Below are positions 27,406-36,365 of a DNA stretch of 64,000 bases, piece by piece. Origin of the DNA: Novosphingobium sp. JCM 18896 (GTDB taxonomy: Bacteria; Pseudomonadota; Alphaproteobacteria; Sphingomonadales; Sphingomonadaceae); NCBI RefSeq assembly GCF_025938095.1, contig NZ_JAPCZF010000007.1, positions 110,946 to 174,945 of the forward strand. Reading direction: 5' to 3'. Position 1 is the stretch's first letter. Each line of letters opens with the position of its first letter. The notes below the pieces were generated by a model, which was not told the DNA's origin, did not search any database, and saw only the letters and a list, made by a program, of their open reading frames with translations. The position numbers and the translations under genes were made by a program.

Positions 27406-28649
27406 TGGCCACGCTGCCGATCGACGTTGCGGACTACGATCCGTTCAGCCAGGCGGTGATGGAGGCGCCGCTGCCGTTCTACGAAGTGCTGCGCGCCAAG
27501 GCGCCTGCGCTCTTTCTGCCGCGATACGACACCTGGGTCTTCTCGCGCTTCCAGGACGTGTTCGACGTGCTGACCGTCGGCGGCAACGCCTTCATCGCCA
27601 CCGACACGACCCTGCCCACGCCCGAGATTCTCAGCCGGCACAATGGCGGCGAGGTCCAGGAACTGCCGCTCGATCCGCTGCCGATCGGCGCGATGATGGG
27701 TTCTCCGCATTTCGAGGTGCTGCGCAACGCGCATATCAAGCCGTTCCGCCCGCGCGCGGTGCGTGCACTCGCCGAATTCGTCCATAATCTCGCCGAGCGC
27801 AGGCTAGATGAACTCTTGCCGCGCAAGACCTTCGATCTGACCCAGGACTATGGCGGCCATGTCACCGCCAGCGTGATTTGCCACCTGCTCGACATGCCGC
27901 TCGCGCGAGCCGGCGAAGTGCTCGATCTGGTCAATTCGCTGAGCCGCACCGATCCCGAGGCCGGCGGCACCGACGTGCCGACGATCATCGGGCATTGCGT
28001 GGGCATCATGAGCGAATATGTCGCCAGGCGGCGCCACGCCGGCGCGGACGGCTCGGTGGCGCTGATCGATGGGCTGATCCAGCTTGGCTACTATGGCCGA
28101 CCGCTGACCGATGCCGAGATCGCGACCCAGCTCACCTGCGTCTTCATCGGCGGGGTCGAGACCGTGCCCAAGATCGCCGCGCACGGCCTGATGGAACTCA
28201 ACCAGGCGCCAGGCCAGCTCGATGCCGTGCGCGCCGATCTGGCTGCCAGGGTCCCCGTCGCAGTCGAGGAAATGATCCGCTTCTGCGCGCCCGCGCAATG
28301 GTTCGCCCGTACCGCGCACAAGGATGTCGAAGTGGCGGGCGCGAAAGTCCGCAAGGGACAGCGGATCATCGCCCTGTTCGGCTCCGCCGCACGCGATCCC
28401 ACGGAATTCGAGGATCCCGATCGCTTCGTCTGGAACCGCAAGATCGCCCGCGTGCTTTCCTTCGGCACTGGCCAGCATTACTGCATCGGCATCCATCTCG
28501 CCCGGCTCGAACTGCGCATCCTGGTGGAGACCTTCCTGCGCCGCGCCAAGCGTTTCTCCTTCGATCGCGATCGCGCCGTCCGGCTGCCGTCGAGCTTCCA
28601 ATGGGGTTGGAACGAGCTGCCGGTGATCATCGAGGAGCACGCCGCGTGA
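27405..28649 (+). CDS. Cytochrome P450
   Basis: P450 of 414 residues: I-helix FIGGVETV (GGxET instead of the commoner AGxDT), ExxR at EEMIRF, heme loop FGTGQHYCIGIHLAR with Cys360. The start is fixed by TGATG overlap with the cupin stop; a much longer frame upstream overlaps two other genes and is not used. The stop overlaps the next start (GTGA). It is the monooxygenase of the ten-gene operon and has no partner ferredoxin nearby. Confidence 0.93.
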   Translation: MATLPIDVADYDPFSQAVMEAPLPFYEVLRAKAPALFLPRYDTWVFSRFQDVFDVLTVGGNAFIATDTTLPTPEILSRHNGGEVQELPLDPLPIGAMMGSPHFEVLRNAHIKPFRPRAVRALAEFVHNLAERRLDELLPRKTFDLTQDYGGHVTASVICHLLDMPLARAGEVLDLVNSLSRTDPEAGGTDVPTIIGHCVGIMSEYVARRRHAGADGSVALIDGLIQLGYYGRPLTDAEIATQLTCVFIGGVETVPKIAAHGLMELNQAPGQLDAVRADLAARVPVAVEEMIRFCAPAQWFARTAHKDVEVAGAKVRKGQRIIALFGSAARDPTEFEDPDRFVWNRKIARVLSFGTGQHYCIGIHLARLELRILVETFLRRAKRFSFDRDRAVRLPSSFQWGWNELPVIIEEHAA

Positions 28650-29533
28650 CCATCTTCGAGCCCGAAGTCACTCGCATCGGCGCGATCGACGACGTGATCG
28701 GCGAGACCCCGGTCTGGCGTGAAGTGGAGAACGCGCTCTACTGGATCGACTGCGAAGGCCCGTGCATCCAGCGCTGGCAGGCCGATACGGGCGAAACGAC
28801 GAGTTGGACGATGCCCGAACGCGTCGGCGGCTTCGTCTTCAAGGCCCAGGGCGGCGCGCTGGTGACGCTTGGTTCGGGGATATTTGATTTCGACTTCGCC
28901 AGCGGCGCGCTGACCTTGCGCGCCGCTTCGTCGCTCGGCGACGAGGCCTCGCTCCACGAATGCGCCTGCGATCCGGCCGGGCGTTTTTGGGTGGGCGCGA
29001 TCGATCACCGCGTCGGCCCGGCGAACCTCCATCCCGGCGGGGCCAAGCTGTTCCGGCTCAGCGGCGACCGGCTGGTTCCGGTGATCGAAGGCCTGTCCTG
29101 CGCCAATGGATTGGCTTTCAGCCCGAGCGGCGACGCGCTCTATCTGTCCGATTCCACCACGATGCGCTGCGACCGCTATGCGGTGGACCCGGCCAGCGGC
29201 GAACTGGGCGAGCGAACCACCTTCTTCACGCTCGGCCCCGACGACGGCTTCGTCGACGGCGCCGCGGTCGATGCCGAGGGCGGCTACTGGGCCAGCCTCG
29301 TCTATGCCGGCAAACTGCGCCGATACCGCCCCGACGGTACTGCCGATGTCGAGATTCGGCTGCCTTTCGCCAATCCCACCAAGCTGGCATTCGGTGGACC
29401 GGACATGACCTCCATGTTCGTCACCACGATCCGTCACGGCCTCGACGGCCAGCGCTCCTCGGCGCTCGACGGCGGTCTCTTCCGCATCGAAGGCGACCAT
29501 GCCGGGCGCCTCGATCCAGTGTTCGAAGGCTAG
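28646..29533 (+). CDS. SMP-30/gluconolactonase/LRE-type lactonase
   Basis: Six-bladed beta-propeller protein of 295 residues. It has the early metal-site glutamate (IGETPVW), the LHECACDPAGRFWVG blade, and SCANGLAFSPSGDALYLSDS, where family metal-binding Asn and Asp lie. Start is GTG at 28646 inside a GTGA overlap with the P450 stop. Family enzymes hydrolyse lactones, so this one probably opens a lactone made by upstream oxidation. Confidence 0.9.
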   Translation: MTIFEPEVTRIGAIDDVIGETPVWREVENALYWIDCEGPCIQRWQADTGETTSWTMPERVGGFVFKAQGGALVTLGSGIFDFDFASGALTLRAASSLGDEASLHECACDPAGRFWVGAIDHRVGPANLHPGGAKLFRLSGDRLVPVIEGLSCANGLAFSPSGDALYLSDSTTMRCDRYAVDPASGELGERTTFFTLGPDDGFVDGAAVDAEGGYWASLVYAGKLRRYRPDGTADVEIRLPFANPTKLAFGGPDMTSMFVTTIRHGLDGQRSSALDGGLFRIEGDHAGRLDPVFEG

Positions 29534-29537
29534 TCTC

Positions 29538-30296
29538 ATGAACGCTTCCACCAGCCCTCTACGCCAACGCCTGATGGGCCCGCCCGCCGCTTTCGGCACA
29601 TGGCTGGCTTTGGACAACACGGTCTCGGCCGAGACCATGGGGCGGGTCGGCTTCGATGCCGTGGTCATCGATACCCAGCACGGCGCAGCCTCGGAAGCCG
29701 CGCTGCTGCCGATGCTACAAGCGCTCGATGCCGCCGGCGCGCCCGCGCTGGTACGCGTGCCCTGGCTCGATCCAGCGCGGATCATGCGCGTCGTCGATCT
29801 CGGTGCGGCCGGGGTCGTGGTGCCAATGGTCAATACGGCCGAGGAGGCCGAACTGGCGGTCGCCGCGAGCCGCTATCCGCCGCGCGGCTTCCGATCCTTC
29901 GGCCCGGTTCGGCGCTGGTACAGCCCCGACGGAGCGGCCCACGATGCGCTGTGCGTGGTCATGATCGAAACCAGGGAAGCGCTCGCCAATGTCGAGGCGA
30001 TAGCGGCGACGCCCGGGCTCGACGGCCTGCTGGTCGGGCCGGTCGATCTAGCGCTGAGCCTCGGTTACGAATTCTCCTTCGAGATGCGGGCCGAAGTGAT
30101 CGACGCGATCGCGGCCGTGGCTCGGGTCTGCAAGCAGCATGGCCTGATCTGCGCCTCGGTATCCTTCGGGTCCGACAATGCGGCGCTGCAGATCGAACGC
30201 GGCGTGACCTTCCTGGCCACGGGCAGCGACTCCCTGTTCATGCGCCGCGCCGCCGAGGCCGAGCTGGCACAGTTGCGCAAGCTGGCCGGCGAATGA
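29538..30296 (+). CDS. HpcH/HpaI family aldolase
   Basis: Class II pyruvate-type aldolase of 252 residues. Family residues are at His48 (DTQHG), Arg73 (VRVPW), metal ligands Glu144 (MIET) and Asp170 (GPVDLALSLG). The reaction is retro-aldol cleavage of a 4-hydroxy-2-oxo acid to pyruvate or oxaloacetate plus an aldehyde. ATG 29538 is four bases after the lactonase stop; the gene ends in an ATGA overlap with the next. It marks the carbon-carbon cleavage step of the operon. Confidence 0.9.
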   Translation: MNASTSPLRQRLMGPPAAFGTWLALDNTVSAETMGRVGFDAVVIDTQHGAASEAALLPMLQALDAAGAPALVRVPWLDPARIMRVVDLGAAGVVVPMVNTAEEAELAVAASRYPPRGFRSFGPVRRWYSPDGAAHDALCVVMIETREALANVEAIAATPGLDGLLVGPVDLALSLGYEFSFEMRAEVIDAIAAVARVCKQHGLICASVSFGSDNAALQIERGVTFLATGSDSLFMRRAAEAELAQLRKLAGE

Positions 30297-31687
30297 CGGG
30301 CGCCGTGCTGGGCGCCGCGCTGGCCGCGGTCCTCGGCGAACGCTACGTGGTTCGCGGCGACGAAGCGGACACGAAGTTTCGCAGGGACGTGCTCGGCAAA
30401 TATCTGGGCGACCCGCTGTTCCTCGTGCGGCCAGGCTCCACCGATGAGGTCGCCGCCGTGGTTCGCCTGGCCGGCGAGCACGGGGCTTCGGTCACCGTCG
30501 TCGGCGGCCAGACCGGAACCGTCGGCGGCGCCATTGCCGAACCGGGCGGCATTGCCCTGTCGCTCGATCGCATGGATCGCGTGCTGGAGATCGACACGGA
30601 CGGAATGAGCATGACGGTCGAGGCCGGCTGCGTGCTCCAGATCGCGCAGGAAGCGGCCGAAGCCGAGGGCGCGTTCCTCCCGCTCGACCTTGGCTCGCGC
30701 GGTTCGGCCACTATCGGCGGCGCCATCGCCATGAACGCCGGCGGCAACCGTGTGCTGCGCTGGGGCATGATGCGCGACATGGTCACCGGGCTCGAAGTCG
30801 TCCTGGCCGACGGCACCGTGGTCTCGGCGTTGACGCCGATGATCAAGGACAATGCCGGCTATGCCTGGAAGCACCTGATGATCGGCAGCGAAGGCACCCT
30901 GGGGATCGTTACCCGCGCCGTCTTGCGCTTGCGGCCGCGCCCGGCATCGGACCAGACCGCGCTCGTCGCGCTCGCCGATTTTTCGGCAGTCACGCGGCTG
31001 CTGCGTTCGCTGGAAGTGCGGCTGGGCGGCCGGATGTCCTCGTTCGAATTGATGTGGCGCGAGTTCTACACAGCCATGACCGAGGCACAGCTCGGCACCC
31101 GCCCGCGGCCCATGGCCGAAGGCCAGGCATTCTACGCGCTGATCGAGATGCTCGGCGGCGATCCCGAAGGCGATCCCGATCAGTTCGAAGGAGCGCTGGT
31201 CGCGGCGATCGAGCAGGGTCTCGTGGTCGACGCGGTGATCGCCAAGTCGGGCAAGGAGCGCGAGGCGCTCTGGGCTGTGCGCGAGGACATGGCCGGGGGC
31301 CTCGCCGCCTATCGGCCTTTCGTGGTCTACGACGTCAGCATGGCGCTGGGGGCAATGCCGGGCTTCGCGGCCGAGGTGCGGGCGCGGATCGAAGCCGCCT
31401 ATCCGGGTGCGCGCATGCTGTTCTACGGCCACGCCGGGGACGGCAACCTCCACATCATCGTCCATGTCGGCCCCGAAGGCGAGGCGCTGGAGCCCGCGGT
31501 CGATGCCCTGGTCTACGAGGCCGTGCGCCGCGTCGGCGGCTCTATCGCCGCCGAGCACGGCATCGGCCGATCGCGCACCGGCTTTCTCGGGCACACGCGC
31601 AGCCCGGAGGAGATCGCGCTGATGTGGCGGATCAAGCACGCGCTCGATCCCGCCGGATTGCTCAATCCGGGCAAGGTGATCCTGTGA
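30293..31687 (+). CDS. FAD-binding oxidase, GlcD/D-2-hydroxyacid dehydrogenase type
   Basis: Flavoprotein of 464 residues: PCMH-type FAD-binding domain in the first half (GGQTGTVGGA, LGSRGSATIGGAIAMNAGG) and an FAD-oxidase C-terminal domain with the metal-site segment FYGHAGDGNLH and the AEHGIGRS terminus. Family members oxidise D-lactate, glycolate, D-2-hydroxyglutarate or related 2-hydroxyacids to 2-oxo acids. Overlaps on both sides (ATGA, GTGA) tie it to the operon. It may make the 2-oxo acid that the aldolase cleaves. Confidence 0.9.
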   Translation: MTGAVLGAALAAVLGERYVVRGDEADTKFRRDVLGKYLGDPLFLVRPGSTDEVAAVVRLAGEHGASVTVVGGQTGTVGGAIAEPGGIALSLDRMDRVLEIDTDGMSMTVEAGCVLQIAQEAAEAEGAFLPLDLGSRGSATIGGAIAMNAGGNRVLRWGMMRDMVTGLEVVLADGTVVSALTPMIKDNAGYAWKHLMIGSEGTLGIVTRAVLRLRPRPASDQTALVALADFSAVTRLLRSLEVRLGGRMSSFELMWREFYTAMTEAQLGTRPRPMAEGQAFYALIEMLGGDPEGDPDQFEGALVAAIEQGLVVDAVIAKSGKEREALWAVREDMAGGLAAYRPFVVYDVSMALGAMPGFAAEVRARIEAAYPGARMLFYGHAGDGNLHIIVHVGPEGEALEPAVDALVYEAVRRVGGSIAAEHGIGRSRTGFLGHTRSPEEIALMWRIKHALDPAGLLNPGKVIL

Positions 31688-32778
31688 CCCGGCGCGTCGC
31701 CATTGCTGGCGCCAGCGGCGTGATCGGCTGCGCCGCGGTGGAAGCCTGCGCCGCCGCAGGCTTCGAGGTGCTGGCGATCTCGCGCCGCGCGCCGGCCGTG
31801 GCCGAAGGTACCGCGTTCACCCACCTATCCCTCGACCTGACCGACACCGCTGCTTGCACGCAGATGTGCCGCGAGCATGGTCCGGTAACCCACCTCGTCT
31901 ACGCGGCCGTCTCGGAGCAGGCCGGCCTCGTCGCGGGCTGGTCCGATACCGCGCAGATCGCACGCAATGCGGCGATGTTCACCAACCTCGCGGCGCCGCT
32001 CGCGCAGGCCGGCGCCTTGTCCTGGATCGGGCTATTCCAGGGCACCAAGGCCTATGGTGCCCATCTTCATCCAATCGCCCTCCCCGCCCGCGAAGACGCA
32101 CCGCGCGACGATCACGCCAACTTCTACTTCGAGCAGGAAGACGCCTTGCGTGCCCTAGCCGACCGGCACGCCTTCGGCTGGACGATCCTGCGCCCGCAGA
32201 TCGTCTTCGGCAGCGCACCGGGCGCGGCGATGAATCCCGTGGCCGCGCTCGGCGCCTATGCGGCGCTGTGCCGGGAACTGGGCCAGCCCTTCGCCTATCC
32301 GGCCAGCGGCCCGCTGGTCTGGGAAGCGGCGGATGCGGGCCTGATCGCCAAAGCCCTGCTCTGGGCGATGAGCGCCGACGGCGCCCGCAACGCGACATTC
32401 AACCTGACCAATGGCGACATCTTCGTGCTTCACGACGATTGGCCCACTCTGGCCACGGCACTGGGCCTGGTCGCGGCCGATCCGCGGCCGGGCGGGATCG
32501 CGACCTTTCTCGAAAGCGACAAGGCCATCGCCGCCTGGAGGCGCATCGCCGAACGCGAAGGCCTGCGCGAGCCGGACCTGGCAGCGGTCATCGGGCAATC
32601 GCACCACTATGTCGATCTGCTCCTCAGCGAGCGGATGATCGCCAAGCGCGCACTGCCGACCCTGGTAAGCACGATCAAGATCCGCACCGCCGGCTTCGCC
32701 GCCTGCCGCGACAGCCTCGCCAGCCTGCTGGACGGGCTCAAGCGCATGCAGGCGCTGCGCCTGCTGCCAAGCTTCTAG
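31684..32778 (+). CDS. PRISE-type SDR (progesterone 5-beta-reductase/iridoid synthase-like)
   Basis: Extended SDR of 364 residues. It has the NAD(P)-binding GASGVIG motif at residues 9-15, GPVTHLVYAAV, the QGTKAYG lysine segment and NFYFEQED, where the PRISE active tyrosine lies. Family members reduce enones (1,4-reduction), for example progesterone or 8-oxogeranial. Start is GTG 31684 in a GTGA overlap. A broken copy of its N-terminal part lies at 11366-11680. An ene-reductase role on a terpenoid- or steroid-like enone is plausible but unproven. Confidence 0.85.
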   Translation: MTRRVAIAGASGVIGCAAVEACAAAGFEVLAISRRAPAVAEGTAFTHLSLDLTDTAACTQMCREHGPVTHLVYAAVSEQAGLVAGWSDTAQIARNAAMFTNLAAPLAQAGALSWIGLFQGTKAYGAHLHPIALPAREDAPRDDHANFYFEQEDALRALADRHAFGWTILRPQIVFGSAPGAAMNPVAALGAYAALCRELGQPFAYPASGPLVWEAADAGLIAKALLWAMSADGARNATFNLTNGDIFVLHDDWPTLATALGLVAADPRPGGIATFLESDKAIAAWRRIAEREGLREPDLAAVIGQSHHYVDLLLSERMIAKRALPTLVSTIKIRTAGFAACRDSLASLLDGLKRMQALRLLPSF

Positions 32779-32789
32779 GAGAAACCCGC

Positions 32790-33713
32790 ATGGACTTTCG
32801 CGAGACAGGCAAGCGCCTGAGCAATTGGGGCCGTTGGGGCGCGGAGGACCGCGTCGGCACCCTCAATCACCTGACCCCGGCGCGCGTGGCTGCGGCGGCA
32901 CAAGGCGTTCGCAGCGGGCGGATCATCCCGCTAGGCCTCCCTCTGAGCAACCGTGGCATCCAGGTGGGCCTGGGCGGCAGGGTCAATCCGATCCACATGA
33001 TGACGCTGACCCCGCCCGACTTCGCAGACCGGCCCGACAAGATGATCGTCGCCGACGACGCACCGTTCCTGCCGCTGCAATCGGTCACCCAGTGGGACGG
33101 CCTGGGTCATGTCGGCTACGACGATCTTCTCTACAATGGCGTGCCCGCCCATTCGATCACCACCGGCGTCGGCTCGGCTGCGCTGTCGATCGACCAGATC
33201 GCCAAACATGGCGTGGCCGGCCGCGGCCTGCTGCTCGATATCGCGCGGCTGAAAGGCAAGGACCGGCTCGAAGCGGGCGAAGCGATCACCAGCGCCGATC
33301 TCGACGCGGCGCTCGTCGCACAAGGCTGCCAGACGCGGCCCGGCGACATCCTCATCTTGCGCACCGGCTGGCTGCGCTGCTTCACCGTCGATGGCGATGC
33401 CGCCGCCTATTGGAACGGCGAGCCGGGCATCACGCTCGATTGCGCCGAATGGTTGCAGGCGCGCGAGATCGCCGCGCTGGCCTCGGATAACTGGGGCATC
33501 GAAGCGATGCCGGCCGACGACAGCGCATTCGAGATGCCCGTCCACTGCGTTCTGATCCGCGACCTGGGCATGACGCTGGGCGAAGTCTTCGTGCTCGATG
33601 AGCTGGCGGAAATCTGCGCCGCGGAGAAATGCTGGAGCTTCTTCTTCACCGCGCCGCCGTTGCTGGTGGTGGGCGGTGTGGGCTCGCCGCTGACGCCGCT
33701 GGCGATCCTGTAA
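32790..33713 (+). CDS. Cyclase family protein (kynurenine-formamidase-like metal hydrolase)
   Basis: Protein of 307 residues of the cyclase family (PF04199-like). The metal-site segment is Q101-W102-D103...H107 (QWDGLGHVGYDD), and the W-G-x-x-D and N-G segments match the larger subgroup. ATG 32790 has an AGGAGA ribosome site 12 bases after the previous stop. These enzymes hydrolyse amides, lactones or cyclic diketone-type compounds. It is the last gene of the operon, facing the TonB receptor gene through a strong hairpin. Confidence 0.87.
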   Translation: MDFRETGKRLSNWGRWGAEDRVGTLNHLTPARVAAAAQGVRSGRIIPLGLPLSNRGIQVGLGGRVNPIHMMTLTPPDFADRPDKMIVADDAPFLPLQSVTQWDGLGHVGYDDLLYNGVPAHSITTGVGSAALSIDQIAKHGVAGRGLLLDIARLKGKDRLEAGEAITSADLDAALVAQGCQTRPGDILILRTGWLRCFTVDGDAAAYWNGEPGITLDCAEWLQAREIAALASDNWGIEAMPADDSAFEMPVHCVLIRDLGMTLGEVFVLDELAEICAAEKCWSFFFTAPPLLVVGGVGSPLTPLAIL

Positions 33714-33723
33714 GCTTTGCCTC

Positions 33724-33753
33724 GACGATCCTCCCCCGAAGAGGAGGATCGTC
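33724..33753. terminator. Bidirectional terminator hairpin
   Basis: Perfect 11-bp stem GACGATCCTCC / GGAGGATCGTC with an 8-base loop, exactly between the convergent cyclase and TonB receptor genes. It lacks a long U-tract, but position and stability suit transcription termination. Confidence 0.7.
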
Positions 33754-33762
33754 AGGGTCGTT

Positions 33763-36156
33763 CTAGAACCGCACGGTCGCCTGTAGCACGACCTCGCGCG
33801 GGCGCAGGGTGAAGCCGCCGTATTCGCCCGGCGTACCGAAAGTCTTGTCGTTGCTCACGAGCTGGTAATAGCGGTCCGTGAGGTTGCGCCCGATCAGCGC
33901 CAGCTCCCAACGATCGTCGGGCGAGCCCACATGAACGCTGGCGTTGAGCCTCCAGAAGGCATCGACCACGCCATCGGGCGACCCCTGCTCGTCGGTGAAG
34001 AAGCGGTCCGTGTAGATCACCTCCGAGCTCAGCCCGGCCTTCAACCCCGAGCCCACTTCCCGTTCGTAACTCCCCCCAAAGTTGAATGTCCACTTTGGCG
34101 CGCGGGGCAGCGACTGGCCGCTGCGGTCGTAAAACCCGTTGGCGCAAGCCGGCGTGCCGACGATCTTCAGGTAGCACTGCGCGTTCTGGAAGCTCAGGTA
34201 CTTGGCATCGTTATAGGATCCGCTGGCGTGGAGGCCCAGCTCTGGCGTCGCCTGCCAGGCGATCGAGGCCTCGACGCCCGTGGTGCGGGATCGGCCCGCG
34301 TTCTTGATGAAGTAGGCGATCAGGGTCGGCTCGAACGAGGTGAGCTGCAGGTCCTCGAAAGTATAGCGATAGGCCACCAGATCGAACCGGATCGAGCGCC
34401 CGGCCAGCTCCCCCTTGATCCCCGCTTCGAAGCCTTTCGACTTTTCCGGACGGAACGACAGCAGGCTGGGGTTCGCGCCGTAGACCGCGGAGATCGTCGC
34501 CGGGGTCGAGATGCCGCCTGACTTGAAGCCGGTCTTGTAGGCCACATAGGTCATCAGGTTGTCTTGCGGTTTGAACGTCAGTGTCGCTTCGGGCGACCAG
34601 TTGGAGAAGGACAGGTCCTGCTGCACGGTCTGCCCCACCGGTAGCAGGCCGAAGGCCTGGCCCAGCAGATTCAGATAGAGGTTGCGGCCCGCGATCTCCT
34701 TTTTCTCGTGGGTGAAGCGGACGCCGCCGGCGAGCTCCAGGTTGTCGATCAGCTTGTAGCGGAGTTGGCCGAAGGCGGCATAGGTATTGCCGCTGTTGTC
34801 CCAACGGTTCTCGAACGTGTAGGCCGAATTGCCGTTGGCCGCATCGAAGCCGACGAAGCCCAGGATCGGCTGGAAGGTGTTGTTGCGCTTGGAGTCCTCG
34901 AAAAAGCCGCCGAGCGAGAAGTTGAGCGGCCCGTCGAGATCGCTGGTCAGGCGCAGCTCCTGCGACCAGGTACGCGTGTCCTCGACCAGATAGGACCCTA
35001 CCGCGGCGAAGGATGTGAGGTCGTAGAAGCCCAGGTTCTTGCCCTTGAGCTTCGTATAGCCGCTGACCGAAGTCAGCGTGATGTCATTGAAATGGTAGTT
35101 CAGTACCAGGCTGCCGACATAGGTGTTGAGCCGGTTGTACGAGTGCCCGTCCTTGGCCCCGGGCCAGTTGTTCAGCACCTGGCTGGGTAGAGCGCCCTGC
35201 GCGCGCACCTTGTTGAGGTTGCAGTCGCTGTTGGGATCGAAGACCTGCTGGCCGGTCACCAGGTTGGTCGTCGAGAGCTGGCCGCGCGCACTGGCCGGCG
35301 CCGCGCAGAAACCCTCGATCGCGTCGTCACCGTTACCCTTGAGGTAGTTGGCCGAGAACTTGAAGGTCGCATCGAAGTCGCTGGTCGGTTCCCACTTCAA
35401 GGTCAGGCGGCCCGAATAGCTCTGGTAGGCAGGCGCGTCGCCGGTGGCCGGCCCGGGAATGGCGAAAGGATAGATCGGATTGGCGCCGCCGGGCGCGACG
35501 TTCTTCAGCCAGCCGTCGAGATCGGAGAACTTGCCTGCGACGCGGGCAAGCAGAGTGTCCGAGAGCGGCCCTGAAACGAAGCCCTCGACATATTTCTCCC
35601 TGGCTTCGAATTCATAGCCGCCGCGGACCATGGCCGCGAAGTCGCGGGTCGGGCTGGCCGAAGTGATTGAGATCACGCCGGCAGGTGAATTCTTGCCGAA
35701 GAATAGCGCCTGCGGCCCCTTGAGCACTTCGACCTGCTGAAGGTCGAATTGCGAGGCCATGATGAAGCGCCCACGGCCGACCGAGACGTTGTCGACCAGC
35801 ACGCCCACCGACTGCTCGATGCCGGGATCGAGATAGGACGAGCCGACGCCGCGGATCGAGATGGTCCCACCCCCGCCGCCCGACGCCGGGGCGATAAGCA
35901 ATTGGGGCGTCATCTGCGCGATCTGGGTGACGTCGGTGACATGAGCCGTGTCAAGCGCCTTGGCCGAAATCGCCGAGACCGCCACCGGCACGTCGATCAC
36001 CGATTCAGCGCGGCGGCGGGCGGTGACGACGATCGCGTCCAGTTCGCCCGCATGCGAGCCTTCTGCCGGCGCCTCATTCTGCGCATGGGCCGCGTTGGGC
36101 AAGGCCAGTGCCAGCAGGCTCACCGCGAGATGGAATCCGTTTCGTGCTCTGCCCAT
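33763..36156 (-). CDS. TonB-dependent outer-membrane receptor
   Basis: Receptor of 797 residues: signal peptide 1-25 (ending AAHAQ), TonB-box-like AIVVTARR at 41-48, plug with VEVLKGPQALFFGKNSPAG, and a beta-barrel ending VVLQATVRF. The start is the ATG at 36156, which has GGGGAGGAA just upstream; an ATG at 36174 is weaker. It is divergent from the P450-hydroxyacid oxidase operon and convergent with the ten-gene operon, and probably imports that operon's substrate. Its plug is similar to that of the receptor at 47118, so the two may import related molecules. Confidence 0.93.
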   Translation of the reverse strand: MGRARNGFHLAVSLLALALPNAAHAQNEAPAEGSHAGELDAIVVTARRRAESVIDVPVAVSAISAKALDTAHVTDVTQIAQMTPQLLIAPASGGGGGTISIRGVGSSYLDPGIEQSVGVLVDNVSVGRGRFIMASQFDLQQVEVLKGPQALFFGKNSPAGVISITSASPTRDFAAMVRGGYEFEAREKYVEGFVSGPLSDTLLARVAGKFSDLDGWLKNVAPGGANPIYPFAIPGPATGDAPAYQSYSGRLTLKWEPTSDFDATFKFSANYLKGNGDDAIEGFCAAPASARGQLSTTNLVTGQQVFDPNSDCNLNKVRAQGALPSQVLNNWPGAKDGHSYNRLNTYVGSLVLNYHFNDITLTSVSGYTKLKGKNLGFYDLTSFAAVGSYLVEDTRTWSQELRLTSDLDGPLNFSLGGFFEDSKRNNTFQPILGFVGFDAANGNSAYTFENRWDNSGNTYAAFGQLRYKLIDNLELAGGVRFTHEKKEIAGRNLYLNLLGQAFGLLPVGQTVQQDLSFSNWSPEATLTFKPQDNLMTYVAYKTGFKSGGISTPATISAVYGANPSLLSFRPEKSKGFEAGIKGELAGRSIRFDLVAYRYTFEDLQLTSFEPTLIAYFIKNAGRSRTTGVEASIAWQATPELGLHASGSYNDAKYLSFQNAQCYLKIVGTPACANGFYDRSGQSLPRAPKWTFNFGGSYEREVGSGLKAGLSSEVIYTDRFFTDEQGSPDGVVDAFWRLNASVHVGSPDDRWELALIGRNLTDRYYQLVSNDKTFGTPGEYGGFTLRPREVVLQATVRF

Positions 36157-36365
36157 TCCTGTGTTCCTCCCCATGGCCTGCGTCCTGCGCGGCGGCATTC
36201 TAAGTTGCCGTCAGCAAAATCCCTGGGACGCCTGGCGGCGACAATGGCGGCGGGCGACAATGGGATGGTTCAAGGCGACAAACGCTCGCTCGCCCGTTGT
36301 GGCGGGCAATTCTGGGGGCCTAGACCCTGGGAACAACGCAAAGCGCCTGGGAGAGCGAGCAGCAT

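Noticed and set aside
30065..31639. Minus-strand open frame antisense to FAD-linked oxidase
   Set aside because: Shadow of a well-supported operon gene; no ribosome site and no family features.
24049..33713. Assigning the ten-gene operon to steroid degradation
   Set aside because: KstD-like, SnoaL-like and PRISE-like genes hint at it, but no ring-A/B cleavage (HsaC-like) or acyl-CoA side-chain genes are present. Substrate left open.
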